A stretch of 64,000 nt of DNA from Roseburia sp. AF12-17LB (GCF_003479605.1 NZ_QUHR01000005.1:1-64000); one strand, 5' to 3'. Positions 16,129 through 25,326 are shown, counted from the stretch's first letter. Notes: generated by a model not told the origin, from the sequence alone. Program-made: numbers and translations.

Positions 16129-16988
16129 GAATAATAAGAATTTTCAATTTTTGGATATTTTTTATTTACTCCAAAGAAAAAGAGGAGCAGTCCTGCAACC
16201 AGTAGTCCTGCACCAACAAAGAACCACAGGAAGAAGAACGGAACGGTATCTGCTTTATACATAAACCAGTCAGGAGAGAAGGTTCCCCAGAGGTTAAAGA
16301 GGATATGGAAAAGCATGGAAGGATAAATGCTGCGGCTTTTCTCGCAGATAAATCCAAGAACAATTCCTACCACAAAAGCATAAACACCCTGAATCATATT
16401 CATATGGAACACACCAAAGAGCAGTGCCTGCAAGAGGTTAGCAACCCAGAAAGGCATTGCTCTTTTGGCATATTTCAAAGTCAGTCCACGGAAAATCAGT
16501 TCTTCACAGACAGGTCCAATCAGAACGGAATAGAGAACCAGAATCAGGGAAGGCTCATCCAGTCCCACCGATTCTACCAGGTTACTGTAATATTCCAGCC
16601 AGTGCGGGTTAATGGCTGCAGTAAAAGATACAATGTAATTGGTAATATACTGTAATCCTACTGCAGTAATAAGAATGCCGAAGATAACCGGAATATTAAA
16701 TGGTTTCCGTACATTTTCCGGTTCTGTCTGCCGGAACTTTTTATAATACCAGTAGGCAAATACCACAAGGGCAACAGTACCGTAGGCTGCACTGACACCG
16801 GCATTAAAATTGGCGGTGGAAATAATATTTAAAAATGCATCCATACAGTCATCGATAGAAGTTGCCCCTTTGGTATAAAAACCACCCAGCAGGGCAAGCC
16901 CTACTGCCGGAATGGAGATAAGCTGCTGCAGGCCAAATGCCAGCAGAGCCGGAAGAAAACAGAACATAATTCTGCCAAATCGCTTCAT
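16125..16988 (-). CDS. CPBP (CAAX/Abi) family intramembrane metalloprotease
   Basis: A 287-residue polytopic membrane protein of the CPBP family. The glutamate motif EELIFRG (centre of the protein), the following histidine in FGVFHMN and the C-terminal FHILFNLWG with a further His mark the intramembrane metal site. Bacterial members include bacteriocin self-immunity proteins and surface-protein processors; no bacteriocin gene is visible here. GAGG lies just before the ATG on the minus strand. Its stop overlaps that of the convergent helicase gene by 4 nt. Roughly eight hydrophobic segments are apparent. Confidence 0.88.
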   Translation of the reverse strand: MKRFGRIMFCFLPALLAFGLQQLISIPAVGLALLGGFYTKGATSIDDCMDAFLNIISTANFNAGVSAAYGTVALVVFAYWYYKKFRQTEPENVRKPFNIPVIFGILITAVGLQYITNYIVSFTAAINPHWLEYYSNLVESVGLDEPSLILVLYSVLIGPVCEELIFRGLTLKYAKRAMPFWVANLLQALLFGVFHMNMIQGVYAFVVGIVLGFICEKSRSIYPSMLFHILFNLWGTFSPDWFMYKADTVPFFFLWFFVGAGLLVAGLLLFFFGVNKKYPKIENSYYS

Positions 16989-17074
16989 GAAAAAACCTCC
17001 TCAAGTATCATCACTTTTCTTGGCACATTATAACAATTATGAAGCGAATATGCAAACTACTGAGGTACCGCCTG

Positions 17075-17106
17075 TTTAAAAATACATGGAAAAATGTATT
17101 TTTAAA
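17075..17106. repeat. 13-bp perfect hairpin between CPBP gene and ABC operon
   Basis: TTTAAAAATACAT (17075-17087) and ATGTATTTTTAAA (17094-17106) pair perfectly around GGAAAA. It lies between divergent genes, so a terminator role is not obvious. It may be an operator or cruciform upstream of the ABC promoter. Confidence 0.6.
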
Positions 17107-17130
17107 TGCAGACAAATACTCTCCGGGTAC

Positions 17131-17159
17131 TTGTGAAATAGGCGGAATCATGCTATACT
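17131..17159 (+). promoter_or_regulatory. promoter of the amino-acid ABC operon
   Basis: TTGTGA (17131-17136), a 17-bp spacer and TATACT with a TGC just before it (17154-17159). It is 77 bp before the binding-protein ATG. Confidence 0.65.
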
Positions 17160-17235
17160 AGGCGTTATGTTGATATATTTTATGATGCTGTATGAAATAT
17201 AAATTCACATAATTATAATCAGAGGAGGAATAAAT

Positions 17236-18033
17236 ATGAAGAACATGAAGAAATTTGCAGCACTTTTATTAACTGCAGCAATGACAGTAGCAATGGTAGG
17301 ATGTGGCTCATCTGTAGCTGCAAACACAGTAAATTCCAAGGATGACCTTCCGGGAAAGAAAATCGGTGTTCAGCTTGGAACAACCGGAGATGCCGATGCA
17401 ACAGCATACGAGGACGAAGGAAGCACCGTAGAGCGTTACAACAAAGGTTCTGATGCAATCCAGGCATTAAAGACCGGTAAGATCGACTGTGTAATCATCG
17501 ACAAGCAGCCTGCAGAGGCATTTGTTGAGAAGAATGATGACTTGAAAATCTTAGATGATACCTTTGATGCAGAGGAATATGCAATCTGTATCGCAAAAGA
17601 TAACACAGATTTAACAGACGAATTCAACAAAGCAATCGAAGAGTTAAAAGCCGACGGAACAATCGATACTATCATCAGCAACTATATTGGTGATGAAACA
17701 GGAGAGCATCCATATGAGACTCCGGAGGGAACAGAATATCCAAACGGAAAACTTACCATGGCAACCAATGCACAGTTTGAGCCATACGAATATTATGATG
17801 GTGACAACGTAGTTGGTATCGATGCAGACATCGCAAAAGCAATCTGTGACAAGCTTGGCTATGATTTAGAGATTGAAGATATGGAATTTGATGCAATCAT
17901 CGCAGCAGTATCTTCCGGTAAAGCAGATTTTGGTGCAGCAGGAATGACTGTAACAGAAGACCGTCTTAAGAACATTGACTTTACAGATACTTATGCAACA
18001 GCAAGCCAGGTTATTGTAGTAAGAAATAAATAA
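17236..18033 (+). CDS. amino-acid ABC transporter binding lipoprotein, circularly permuted
   Basis: A 265-residue lipoprotein (lipobox ending at Cys23) of the SBP_bac_3 type. The family order is lobe 1 (KLTMATNAxFEPYEY... to SQVIVV) followed by lobe 2 (DLPGKKIGVQLGTTGD... to the helix before KYI). Here the order is reversed. Residues 33-152 are the lobe-2 half (GVQLGTTGD at 44-52, VIIDKQPAEAF at 86-96, DGTIDTIISNYI at 140-151). A 20-residue Glu/Pro linker follows, then the lobe-1 half at 170-265 (ATNAQFEPYEYYDG, AAGMTVTEDR, DTYATASQVIVV) ends the protein. All ligand motifs remain. AGGAGG precedes the ATG. Permease and ATPase follow. Confidence 0.9.
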   Translation: MKNMKKFAALLLTAAMTVAMVGCGSSVAANTVNSKDDLPGKKIGVQLGTTGDADATAYEDEGSTVERYNKGSDAIQALKTGKIDCVIIDKQPAEAFVEKNDDLKILDDTFDAEEYAICIAKDNTDLTDEFNKAIEELKADGTIDTIISNYIGDETGEHPYETPEGTEYPNGKLTMATNAQFEPYEYYDGDNVVGIDADIAKAICDKLGYDLEIEDMEFDAIIAAVSSGKADFGAAGMTVTEDRLKNIDFTDTYATASQVIVVRNK

Positions 18034-18053
18034 TCGGTATAGGAGGAAAGACC

Positions 18054-18740
18054 TTGAGCGATTTTTTAAGCAGCTTTCAACAGGATTTTATAGAGAAAGA
18101 CAGATATCTTTATCTGTTACGTGGCCTTGGCAATACACTGCTTATTGCAGTGCTTGCAGTACTTCTGGGTATTGTGGTTGGATTTTTAGTCGCAATTATC
18201 CGTTCCACCCATGATAAACATGGTGGATTAAATGTTTTGAATTTTATATGTAAAGTGTATCTTACCATATGGCGTGGAACCCCTACGATGGTACAGCTTT
18301 TGATTATGTACTATATTATTCTGGTTGCACTCGATAATAAGATTGCAGTGGCTGTAATCGCTTTTGGTTTGAATTCGGCTGCCTATGTGGCAGAGATTGT
18401 ACGTTCCGGAATCATGTCTGTAGACGAAGGACAGTTTGAAGCTGGACGAAGCCTCGGACTGAATTATTCGCAGACCATGCGTCTGATTATTCTGCCACAG
18501 GCATTTAAGAATGTACTTCCGGCACTGGCAAATGAGTTTATTACCTTACTGAAAGAGACTTCCATCAGTGGATATATTGCAATCCCGGATCTGACAAAGG
18601 GTGGCGATATCATCCGTAGCCAGACCTATGACCCGTTCTTACCATTGTTCGGTGTTGCAATTATCTACCTGATAATCGTTATGATTTTAACGGCTGGTGT
18701 ACATAAACTGGAAACGAGGTTGAGAACAAATGAGCGATAA
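18054..18740 (+). CDS. polar amino-acid ABC transporter permease
   Basis: A 228-residue inner-membrane permease of the HisM/GlnP class with about five transmembrane helices. The conserved cytoplasmic EAA-type loop appears as [20 protein letters not shown] near residues 128-147. The N-terminal [17 protein letters not shown] is also typical. The start is TTG at 18054 with GGAGG at 18042-18046. It follows the binding protein by 20 bp and overlaps the ATPase gene by 11 nt, so it forms a compact three-gene importer. A single permease gene implies a homodimeric channel. Confidence 0.95.
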   Translation: MSDFLSSFQQDFIEKDRYLYLLRGLGNTLLIAVLAVLLGIVVGFLVAIIRSTHDKHGGLNVLNFICKVYLTIWRGTPTMVQLLIMYYIILVALDNKIAVAVIAFGLNSAAYVAEIVRSGIMSVDEGQFEAGRSLGLNYSQTMRLIILPQAFKNVLPALANEFITLLKETSISGYIAIPDLTKGGDIIRSQTYDPFLPLFGVAIIYLIIVMILTAGVHKLETRLRTNER

Positions 18741-19470
18741 GAAGGTATTGATTGAAGTAAAGGATTTGTGTAAATCCTTTGGAAATGTAAATGTATTAAA
18801 TGGTATCTCCACAGAAATCGCCCAGGGAGAGGTGGTTGCCATCATCGGACCATCCGGTTGTGGTAAATCCACATTCTTACGTTCCTTAAATCTTTTAGAG
18901 GAGCCGACTTCCGGTGTGATTACTTTTGAAGGAACAGATATCACGGATAAATCCGTAGACATCAACAAGATGCGTCAGAAGATTGGAATGGTATTCCAGC
19001 AGTTCAATCTGTTCCCGAATTATACCGTAAAAGGAAATATCATGCTGGCACCGGTTCAGACCGGACTTATGAATAAGGAAGAGGCCTCTAAGCGTGCGGA
19101 CGAGCTTTTGATGAGAGTTGGTCTTTCCGATAAAGCAGATACTTATCCGGCAATGCTTTCCGGTGGACAGAAACAGCGTATTGCAATTGCAAGAGCACTG
19201 GCAATGAATCCGGATGTCATGTTATTTGACGAGCCGACTTCCGCACTGGATCCGGAAATGGTAGGAGAAGTTCTTGAAATTATGAAAGAACTGGCACAGG
19301 ACGGAATGACCATGGTAGTGGTAACGCACGAAATGGGATTTGCAAGAGAAGTGGCAAGCCGTGTCATGTTTATCAATGAAGGACAGATTCAGGAAGAGAA
19401 TACACCGGCAGAATTCTTTGCCAATCCACAGAATCCGCGTCTTTGCGACTTCCTTTCCAAAGTATTGTAG
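18730..19470 (+). CDS. polar amino-acid ABC transporter ATPase
   Basis: A 246-residue ABC ATPase of the GlnQ/HisP family energising the importer. Walker [10 protein letters not shown] is near residues 38-46. The Q-loop [10 protein letters not shown], the signature LSGGQKQR, Walker [16 protein letters not shown] and the switch His in VVTHEMGFA are all intact. It overlaps the permease gene by 11 nt and is the last gene of the operon. Transcripts running past it would enter the ZTP riboswitch terminator downstream. Confidence 0.96.
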   Translation: MSDKKVLIEVKDLCKSFGNVNVLNGISTEIAQGEVVAIIGPSGCGKSTFLRSLNLLEEPTSGVITFEGTDITDKSVDINKMRQKIGMVFQQFNLFPNYTVKGNIMLAPVQTGLMNKEEASKRADELLMRVGLSDKADTYPAMLSGGQKQRIAIARALAMNPDVMLFDEPTSALDPEMVGEVLEIMKELAQDGMTMVVVTHEMGFAREVASRVMFINEGQIQEENTPAEFFANPQNPRLCDFLSKVL

Positions 19471-19523
19471 GAAAAGAACAGATAAAATGGTAAAAATAGT
19501 TGATAAAAAGTTTTCATAAGCTA

Positions 19524-19552
19524 TTGCAATCAGAAAAAAAATAGTCTATGAT
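19524..19552 (+). promoter_or_regulatory. promoter of the ZTP riboswitch transcript
   Basis: TTGCAA (19524-19529), a 17-bp spacer and TATGAT (19547-19552). Transcription would start at about 19559, exactly at the 5' edge of riboswitch helix P1. Confidence 0.6.
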
Positions 19553-19557
19553 AAAAC

Positions 19558-19658
19558 CGTTATATGACTGACGGATAAGTGGAAAAACCACATGAAGTAT
19601 AACGAAAACGAGCCGACCGTCTGGGCGATGAACCTGGAGGACTGGCTCGTTTTTTTTT
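19558..19658 (+). promoter_or_regulatory. ZTP (pfl motif) riboswitch with terminator
   Basis: Helix P1 CGTTATA (19558-19564)/TATAACG (19598-19604) encloses the conserved GACTGACGG and a GTGG/CCAC hairpin (P2). Downstream the ZTP hallmark GCC-GACCGTCTG-GGC (19612-19626) forms P3. AAAACGAGCC (19605-19614) can instead pair with GGCTCGTTTT (19644-19653) before a long T-run, making an intrinsic terminator that uses the same GCC. Ligand (ZTP/AICAR-triphosphate) binding should keep P3 and allow read-through into pflB. Identification is from recalled consensus; the layout fits well. Confidence 0.87.
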
Positions 19659-19685
19659 GTATGTTATTTTGAACACCAAAAGATA

Positions 19686-19715
19686 TTGACAAAAAAATAA
19701 CGGTCAGTATATACT
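19686..19715 (+). promoter_or_regulatory. second pflB promoter, downstream of the riboswitch
   Basis: A perfect TTGACA (19686-19691), an 18-bp spacer and TATACT (19710-19715). Transcripts from here would bypass the ZTP terminator, giving pflB a riboswitch-independent route. Another TTGACA at 19763-19768 has no good -10. Confidence 0.55.
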
Positions 19716-19783
19716 AACTACAGTTAAACAAGACTAATTCAAACCAATGAATAAAAAGTCTGTTGACAGTAAATTTAGTAACC

Positions 19784-19810
19784 ATTCAGTGTTCATACTG
19801 AATACATTTT
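19784..19810 (+). promoter_or_regulatory. hairpin directly before the pflB ribosome binding site
   Basis: ATTCAGT (19784-19790) and ACTGAAT (19797-19803) form a 7-bp stem with a 6-nt loop, followed by ACA and seven T just before AGGAGG. It could be a weak attenuator, an mRNA stabiliser or a protein operator. It does not match the Rex consensus. Confidence 0.4.
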
Positions 19811-19827
19811 TTTAGGAGGATATCGTA

Positions 19828-22080
19828 ATGATTGAAATGAAAGAGTGGGATGGATTCGAAGGACGTCTCTGGAAAGAAGAAATCAATGTTCGTCAGTTCA
19901 TTCAGGACAACTACACTCCATATGATGGAGATGAGAGCTTTTTAGCTGAGCCGACAGATGCAACCAACAAGCTATGGGATGCACTTCAGAAATTACAGAA
20001 AGAAGAGCGTGCCAAGGGCGGCGTTCTTGATATGGAGACAGAGGTTGTAACCGGAATTACAGCTTATGGTCCGGGATATATCGATGAAAGCTTAAAAGAT
20101 TTAGAGCAGGTAGTTGGTCTTCAGACTGACAAACCATTAAAGAGAGCTTTCATGCCATATGGTGGAATCAAGATGGCTGTTCAGGCATGTGAGACCTACG
20201 GTTATGAAGTAAATGATAAATTAAAAGAAATTTTCACCAAGTATCATAAGACACACAATACAGCAGTATTTGATGCTTATACACCGGAAATGATGAAGGT
20301 TCGTCATGCTAAGATTTTAACAGGTCTTCCGGATACCTACGGTCGTGGACGTATTGTAGGTGATTACCGCCGTGTAGCATTATACGGACTGGATTACTTA
20401 ATCGCTGAGAAGAAGAAGGACAAAGCCAACTGCGGATGCGGACAGATGACAGATGATGTCATCCGTTTAAGAGAAGAAATTGCAGAGCAGATTAAATGTC
20501 TGGAAGACATGAAGAAACTGGCTGAGATTTACGGATATGATATTTCAAGACCTGCAACCAATGCAAAAGAGGCTGTTCAGTGGTTATACTTCGGATACCT
20601 TGCAGCAATCAAGACACAGAACGGTGCAGCGATGTCAGTAGGACGTGTTTCTACTTTCCTTGATATTTATATTAAGAGAGATATGGATAAGGGAATTCTT
20701 ACTGAGCAGCAGGCTCAGGAGCTGATTGACCATTTCACAATGAAACTTCGTATGGTTAAATTCGCACGTATTCCTTCTTATAACCAGTTATTCTCCGGTG
20801 ACCCTGTATGGGCAACCCTTGATGTAGCAGGAACAGGTGTAGACGGACGTTCCATGGTAACCAGGACAGACTTCCGTTTCCTTCATACTTTAGAGAATAT
20901 GGGACCGGCACCGGAACCAAATCTTACTGTATTCTATTCATCCAGACTGCCACAGACCTTCCGTGATTATGCAGCACGTATCTCGATTGAAACAAGCTCA
21001 ATCCAGTATGAAAACGATGATGCAATGAAACCGGTATGGGGCGATGATTATGCAATCTGCTGCTGTGTATCTGCTACACAGACAGGTAAAGAGATGCAGT
21101 TCTTCGGCGCTCGTGCAAACCTTGCAAAATGTCTGCTTTACGCAATCAACGGTGGTGTTGATGAAAAATCAGGCGAGCAGGTAGGACCAAACTACGCACC
21201 AATTACAGCTGAATATCTTGACTATGATGAAGTAATGGCAAAATATGACAAGATGATGGACTGGTTAGTAGACATCTATGTAAATACACTGAACCTGATT
21301 CAGTATATGCATGATAAATATTACTATGAAGCAGCAGAGCTTTCTCTGATGGATACCGACTTAAAGAGAACTTTTGCAACCGGTATTGCAGGATTTTCAC
21401 ATGTTATCGATTCTCTTTCTGCAATCAAATATGCAAAAGTAAAAGTCGTACGTGATGAGAACGGACTTGCAAAAGACTTCGAAATCGAAGGAGACTTCCC
21501 GAAGTACGGAAATGATGATGACCGTGCAGATGAAATCGGAGTATGGCTGCTTAAGACTTTCATGGATAAATTAAAGAAACATCATACTTATCGTGATTCT
21601 GAGCCTACAACTTCTATCCTTACCATTACTTCTAACGTAGTATATGGTAAAGCAACCGGAGCTATGCCGGATGGACGTAAAGCCGGCGAACCACTTTCAC
21701 CGGGAGCTAACCCATCTTACGGTGCAGAGCAGAACGGACTTTTAGCTTCCCTGAACTCTCTGACCAAGCTTCCATATGAGTGGGCATTAGATGGTATTTC
21801 CAATACACAGACCATCAATCCTGGCGCACTTGGAAACAACGAGCAGGAAAGAATCGATAATCTTGTAAATGTAATGGACGGATACTTTGACCAGGGTGCT
21901 CATCATCTGAATGTCAATGTATTTGGCAAAGAAAAGCTTATTGATGCAATGGAGCATCCGGAGAAAGAAGAGTATGCAAACTTCACAATCCGTGTATCCG
22001 GCTATGCAGTTAAGTTCATCGACCTGACAAAAGAGCAGCAGCTTGATGTTATTGCCCGTACCTGTCATGAGCGTATGTAA
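19828..22080 (+). CDS. pflB: pyruvate formate-lyase (formate C-acetyltransferase)
   Basis: A 750-residue glycyl-radical enzyme converting pyruvate and CoA to acetyl-CoA and formate. The catalytic cysteine pair lies in AICCCVSAT at residues 409-417 (Cys412/Cys413 by homology to YAI-x-CCVS). The radical glycine is Gly725 in RVSGYAV near the C-terminus. Length is the family norm. AGGAGG precedes the ATG at proper spacing. Control appears layered: ZTP riboswitch, internal promoter and a leader hairpin. pflA follows after a terminator. Formate made here supplies 10-formyl-THF, which explains the purine-signal riboswitch. Confidence 0.98.
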   Translation: MIEMKEWDGFEGRLWKEEINVRQFIQDNYTPYDGDESFLAEPTDATNKLWDALQKLQKEERAKGGVLDMETEVVTGITAYGPGYIDESLKDLEQVVGLQTDKPLKRAFMPYGGIKMAVQACETYGYEVNDKLKEIFTKYHKTHNTAVFDAYTPEMMKVRHAKILTGLPDTYGRGRIVGDYRRVALYGLDYLIAEKKKDKANCGCGQMTDDVIRLREEIAEQIKCLEDMKKLAEIYGYDISRPATNAKEAVQWLYFGYLAAIKTQNGAAMSVGRVSTFLDIYIKRDMDKGILTEQQAQELIDHFTMKLRMVKFARIPSYNQLFSGDPVWATLDVAGTGVDGRSMVTRTDFRFLHTLENMGPAPEPNLTVFYSSRLPQTFRDYAARISIETSSIQYENDDAMKPVWGDDYAICCCVSATQTGKEMQFFGARANLAKCLLYAINGGVDEKSGEQVGPNYAPITAEYLDYDEVMAKYDKMMDWLVDIYVNTLNLIQYMHDKYYYEAAELSLMDTDLKRTFATGIAGFSHVIDSLSAIKYAKVKVVRDENGLAKDFEIEGDFPKYGNDDDRADEIGVWLLKTFMDKLKKHHTYRDSEPTTSILTITSNVVYGKATGAMPDGRKAGEPLSPGANPSYGAEQNGLLASLNSLTKLPYEWALDGISNTQTINPGALGNNEQERIDNLVNVMDGYFDQGAHHLNVNVFGKEKLIDAMEHPEKEEYANFTIRVSGYAVKFIDLTKEQQLDVIARTCHERM

Positions 22081-22104
22081 TTTAAGACAGTAACCGAACT
22101 GCGG

Positions 22105-22122
22105 GGAGCATGCGATTTTTCC
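22105..22122 (-). repeat. dispersed intergenic motif, copy 1
   Basis: On the minus strand this reads GGAAAAATCGCATGCTCC. The same 14-nt core AAAAATCGCATGCT occurs at 45021-45034, and 13 nt of it at 47555-47567, both also intergenic. Confidence 0.4.
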
Positions 22123-22140
22123 ACAATTCAGGTAAAGCAG

Positions 22141-22178
22141 AATGTGCAGGCTTAATGAAAAAAGCCTGCACATTTTTA
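22141..22178 (+). terminator. terminator between pflB and pflA
   Basis: AATGTGCAGGCTT (22141-22153) pairs perfectly with AAGCCTGCACATT (22162-22174), followed by TTT. This strong hairpin should leave pflA dependent on read-through or a local promoter, matching the low need for activase relative to lyase. Confidence 0.85.
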
Positions 22179-22223
22179 TAGGTTGTTAAGCATCCGTAAG
22201 TATTTTGGTGTATAGGAGGCAAT

Positions 22224-22958
22224 ATGAGTGAAATAAAAGGACACATCCATTCTGTAGAAAGCTTTGGTTCGGCAGACGGACCGGGTGTAAGATATATTGT
22301 ATTTTTGAAAGGCTGTAACATGAGATGTCAGTACTGCCATAACCCGGATACCTGGGCAAAAGATGGCGGAGAGCTGATGACACCGGAAGAAGTGTTAAAA
22401 AAGGCACTTCGCTACAAAACTTATTGGAAAGAAAAGGGCGGAATCACCGTAAGCGGTGGAGAGGCTCTTTTACAGATAGATTTCGTAACAGAACTGTTCC
22501 GGCTGGCAAAAGAAAAAGGGGTAAATACCTGTCTCGATACCTCTGGCAATCCATTTTCCTTGGAAGAACCATTTAAAAGTAAATTTGATGAGTTGATGAA
22601 ATATACAGACCTCTTTATGTTAGACATTAAGCATATGGATGATGCAGCACACCGGAAACTCACCGGACAGACGAATCAGAATATTTTGGAAATGGCAGCT
22701 TATTTATCAGACCATGGCAAAGCAATGTGGATCCGCCATGTGTTGGTGCCGGGTATTACAACAGAAGAGGATGAGCTTCACCGCTTAAGAAGTTTTCTTG
22801 ATACCCTTAAGACAGTAGAGCGGGTGGAAGTGCTGCCATATCATACCTTAGGCGTCTTTAAATGGAAGGAACTTGGAATTCCATACCAGTTAGAAGGCGT
22901 AGACCCGCCTACAAAGGAGCAGATAGACCGGGCAAAAGAGATTCTTGGGGCACTGTAA
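22224..22958 (+). CDS. pflA: pyruvate formate-lyase-activating enzyme
   Basis: A 244-residue radical SAM activase that installs the glycyl radical on PflB by abstracting hydrogen from Gly725 with 5'-deoxyadenosyl radical. The [4Fe-4S] motif C-x3-C-x2-C is at Cys31, Cys35 and Cys38 (GCNMRCQYCHNPDTW). The SAM-binding GG pair is in TVSGGEAL near residue 76. Length is typical. AGGAGG precedes the ATG. It is separated from pflB by a strong terminator and followed by another terminator shared with the convergent MerR gene. The cluster makes the enzyme sensitive to O2, fitting the nearby oxidative-defence block. Confidence 0.98.
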   Translation: MSEIKGHIHSVESFGSADGPGVRYIVFLKGCNMRCQYCHNPDTWAKDGGELMTPEEVLKKALRYKTYWKEKGGITVSGGEALLQIDFVTELFRLAKEKGVNTCLDTSGNPFSLEEPFKSKFDELMKYTDLFMLDIKHMDDAAHRKLTGQTNQNILEMAAYLSDHGKAMWIRHVLVPGITTEEDELHRLRSFLDTLKTVERVEVLPYHTLGVFKWKELGIPYQLEGVDPPTKEQIDRAKEILGAL

Positions 22959-22965
22959 AATAGAT

Positions 22966-23006
22966 AAGCAGCATTACAGGAAAATAAAAAAGTAATGCTG
23001 CTTTTT
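22966..23006. terminator. bidirectional terminator between pflA and merR-like gene
   Basis: AAGCAGCATTAC (22966-22977) and GTAATGCTGCTT (22992-23003) pair over 12 bp, with T-run on the plus side; the loop is A-rich. It lies between convergent genes and can act for pflA, overlapping the end of the MerR gene. Confidence 0.8.
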
Positions 23007-23817
23007 AGATTCTGACGATAATGCGGGTAAGGTATTCACTTCGTTTATCCGTCATGGTAGCGTTAATCAATTCTTCTTCATAGAATCTGCCATCGGATGA
23101 AGTAATCTGGTGCTGCTTCATGTAGCTGCGCAGCCTGTCATAAGCGAGTGAAATATCATCCCAGTCTCCCAGGTGATAGGCAGCGAGACATTTAGAAGCC
23201 GGAAGAATCCGGTAAGGCATTTTCTTGGGAGGGGTCTGCATGGCAAGGCATACCTCGTGATAAAGATTGTGGGCACCCCGGGCAAGGTCACGCTCCATCT
23301 GGATATAAAGCACTGTAAAACCGGTAGTTTCCTTGCTTTCATAATAGGAGTTCAGAAGCTCACTGACTTTTACGGAGATGGTCTTATCATCGGAAGAACT
23401 GACAGGGTGTGCTGCAATATAAAATCCTGGCAGAGAGACTTCTTCAATGATATCCGGATTTGTAGTCAGGCTGGTTTTAATTCGTTTCTGCTGTCTTTGA
23501 ATCCACTTCTGCTTTTCTTTTAATGCACGAATCTGCTGTTCGATGACAGCGTTTTCTTTCGTAAGAAGTGTGGCATAATTTTCCGGGCTTCGGTGTTCCA
23601 TGTATTCTTTAATTTCCGACAGAGGCATGCCAAGTTCCCGCAGCGTGATAATGGCATCTAACACATCCATCTGGCGGACGGTGTAGTAGCGGTAGTCATT
23701 GTCCCCTCTTGCTTCGGGTGAAAAAATGCCAAGCTGGTCGTAGTGAAACAGTGTATTCTTTGTAGTGCCCATCATCCGGGCAACTTCTCCGGTGGTCAGA
23801 TATTCATTTCTACTCAT
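23005..23817 (-). CDS. MerR-family multidrug-type regulator with GyrI-like effector domain
   Basis: A 270-residue BmrR-like activator. It has an N-terminal winged MerR HTH (about 6-75: YLTTGEVARMMGTTKNTLFHYDQ), a long dimerisation helix (about 85-120) and a C-terminal GyrI/AraC-effector-like domain (about 125-270) that binds hydrophobic cations or drugs in relatives. No metal-binding cysteine pattern of metal-sensing MerR proteins is present. It is divergent from a MATE pump, and a perfect palindrome inside a 19-bp promoter spacer lies between them. Drug-induced activation of the pump is the natural inference. Confidence 0.9.
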   Translation of the reverse strand: MSRNEYLTTGEVARMMGTTKNTLFHYDQLGIFSPEARGDNDYRYYTVRQMDVLDAIITLRELGMPLSEIKEYMEHRSPENYATLLTKENAVIEQQIRALKEKQKWIQRQQKRIKTSLTTNPDIIEEVSLPGFYIAAHPVSSSDDKTISVKVSELLNSYYESKETTGFTVLYIQMERDLARGAHNLYHEVCLAMQTPPKKMPYRILPASKCLAAYHLGDWDDISLAYDRLRSYMKQHQITSSDGRFYEEELINATMTDKRSEYLTRIIVRI

Positions 23818-23830
23818 TAAAAAAATCTCC

Positions 23831-23861
23831 TTGACTATATGGTTACCATATAGTTTATGAT
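23831..23861 (+). promoter_or_regulatory. MerR-type promoter/operator of the MATE gene
   Basis: TTGACT (23831-23836) and TATGAT (23856-23861) are separated by 19 bp, the overlong spacer characteristic of MerR-activated promoters. The spacer region holds a perfect palindrome, ACTATATGGT (23834-23843), one central T, ACCATATAGT (23845-23854). This is strong structural evidence for DNA-twist activation by the divergent MerR protein. Confidence 0.9.
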
Positions 23862-23895
23862 AGCAAATAGTGATTCATAAGACAAGGAGGTTATC

Positions 23896-25221
23896 ATGTC
23901 GAATTCATTAAATCAGAACTTTAAAACATTATCCTTATTGAAATTTGCATTGCCATCTATGATTATGATGGTATTTATGTCATTGTATACAATCATAGAT
24001 GGAATCTTTGTGTCAAGACTGGTAGGAGAAAGCGCTCTTTCTGCAGTCAATATTGTATGGCCGGTTATTTGTATTCTCATTGCAATCGGCGTTATGTTAG
24101 CAACCGGTGGAAGTGCAGTGGTAGCAAGAAAAATGGGTGAGGGAGATGAAAAGGGAGCATGTGAGAACTTTACTTTTCTTGCAGTGGTAGGAGTTGCTGT
24201 AAGTCTGGTGCTGCTGGTTATTGTATTACTTTTTCATAAACCGATTGTATATGCATTAGGAGCAGACGACTCTTTATTCGAAAATGGGAAAACATATCTT
24301 ATTGATATGATGTATTTTGGACCGTGCTGTATTTTGCAGAGTTTATTTCAGTGCTTCTTTGTGACTGCAGGAAAACCTGCATATGGACTCGGACTGATTA
24401 CTGCCGGAGGTGTAGCCAATGCAATCTTAGATTATGTCTTTATGGGGCCAATGCAGCTTGGCATTGCCGGAGCAGCTATTGCAACAGGCATCGGACAGAT
24501 GATTCCTGCGGTAGTGGGAGTCATCTATTTCCTGGTGAAAAGAAAAGGACTTCATTTTACCCGCTTCCATTGGGATGGAAAAGCATTGTGGCAGTCCTGC
24601 ACCAACGGTTCTTCCGAGATGGTAACGAACCTTTCCAATGCAGTAATTACATACCTTTTTAATATTATTCTGATGCGTATGGTTGGAGCAGACGGGGTAG
24701 CTGCAATTACCATTATTTTATACGGACAGTTTTTATTCAATGCGCTGTATCTTGGATTTTCCATGGGTGTGGCACCGGTTATCAGCTTCCAGTACGGAGC
24801 AAAGAACAGTGAAAAATTAAGTAACGTTTACCATATCAGTAACCGGTTTGTAAAAATATCCTCTGGCTTTATGGCGGTGGCATCGATTCTTCTGGCGAAG
24901 CCGATTACATCAGTATTTGTCTCAGAAAGCAGTCATACCTTTGCAATGACAGTTACGGGATTTGCATTGTTTGGCATCAACTATCTTTTCAGCGGCTATA
25001 ACGTATTTACCTCTTCGCTGTTCACGGCACTTTCTGATGGAAAAACATCTGCACTGGTATCCTTCAGCAGAACCTTTGTCTGTATTCTGGCCTCTTTACT
25101 GATTCTGCCGCAAATTATCGGATTAAAGGGAGTCTGGCTGGCAGTTCCGGTGGCAGAATTTGTGACATCAGGACTTTCTTTTTACTGTCAGAGAAGAAAT
25201 TTATCGAAATACGGAATTTAA
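23896..25221 (+). CDS. MATE family efflux transporter
   Basis: A 441-residue, twelve-helix cation-coupled multidrug exporter of the MATE family (NorM/DinF-like group common in Clostridia). The two pseudo-symmetric halves each start with a PSMIMMVFMSLYTIIDGIFVSRL-like helix; the repeat is clear around residue 235 with NGSSEMVTNLSNAVITYLFN. AAGGAGG lies 8 bp before the ATG. It is under the MerR-type promoter described separately. Substrates are likely cationic drugs, dyes or bile-related compounds; sequence alone cannot say which. Confidence 0.93.
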   Translation: MSNSLNQNFKTLSLLKFALPSMIMMVFMSLYTIIDGIFVSRLVGESALSAVNIVWPVICILIAIGVMLATGGSAVVARKMGEGDEKGACENFTFLAVVGVAVSLVLLVIVLLFHKPIVYALGADDSLFENGKTYLIDMMYFGPCCILQSLFQCFFVTAGKPAYGLGLITAGGVANAILDYVFMGPMQLGIAGAAIATGIGQMIPAVVGVIYFLVKRKGLHFTRFHWDGKALWQSCTNGSSEMVTNLSNAVITYLFNIILMRMVGADGVAAITIILYGQFLFNALYLGFSMGVAPVISFQYGAKNSEKLSNVYHISNRFVKISSGFMAVASILLAKPITSVFVSESSHTFAMTVTGFALFGINYLFSGYNVFTSSLFTALSDGKTSALVSFSRTFVCILASLLILPQIIGLKGVWLAVPVAEFVTSGLSFYCQRRNLSKYGI

Positions 25222-25326
25222 GAAACTTTTTTTTCATCTGGAACGTCTAATCTATAAAGAGTATAATGAATGGTAAAGAATGAATGGATAATACCATTTT
25301 AAGATAGTAAAGAGAGGATACGAAAG

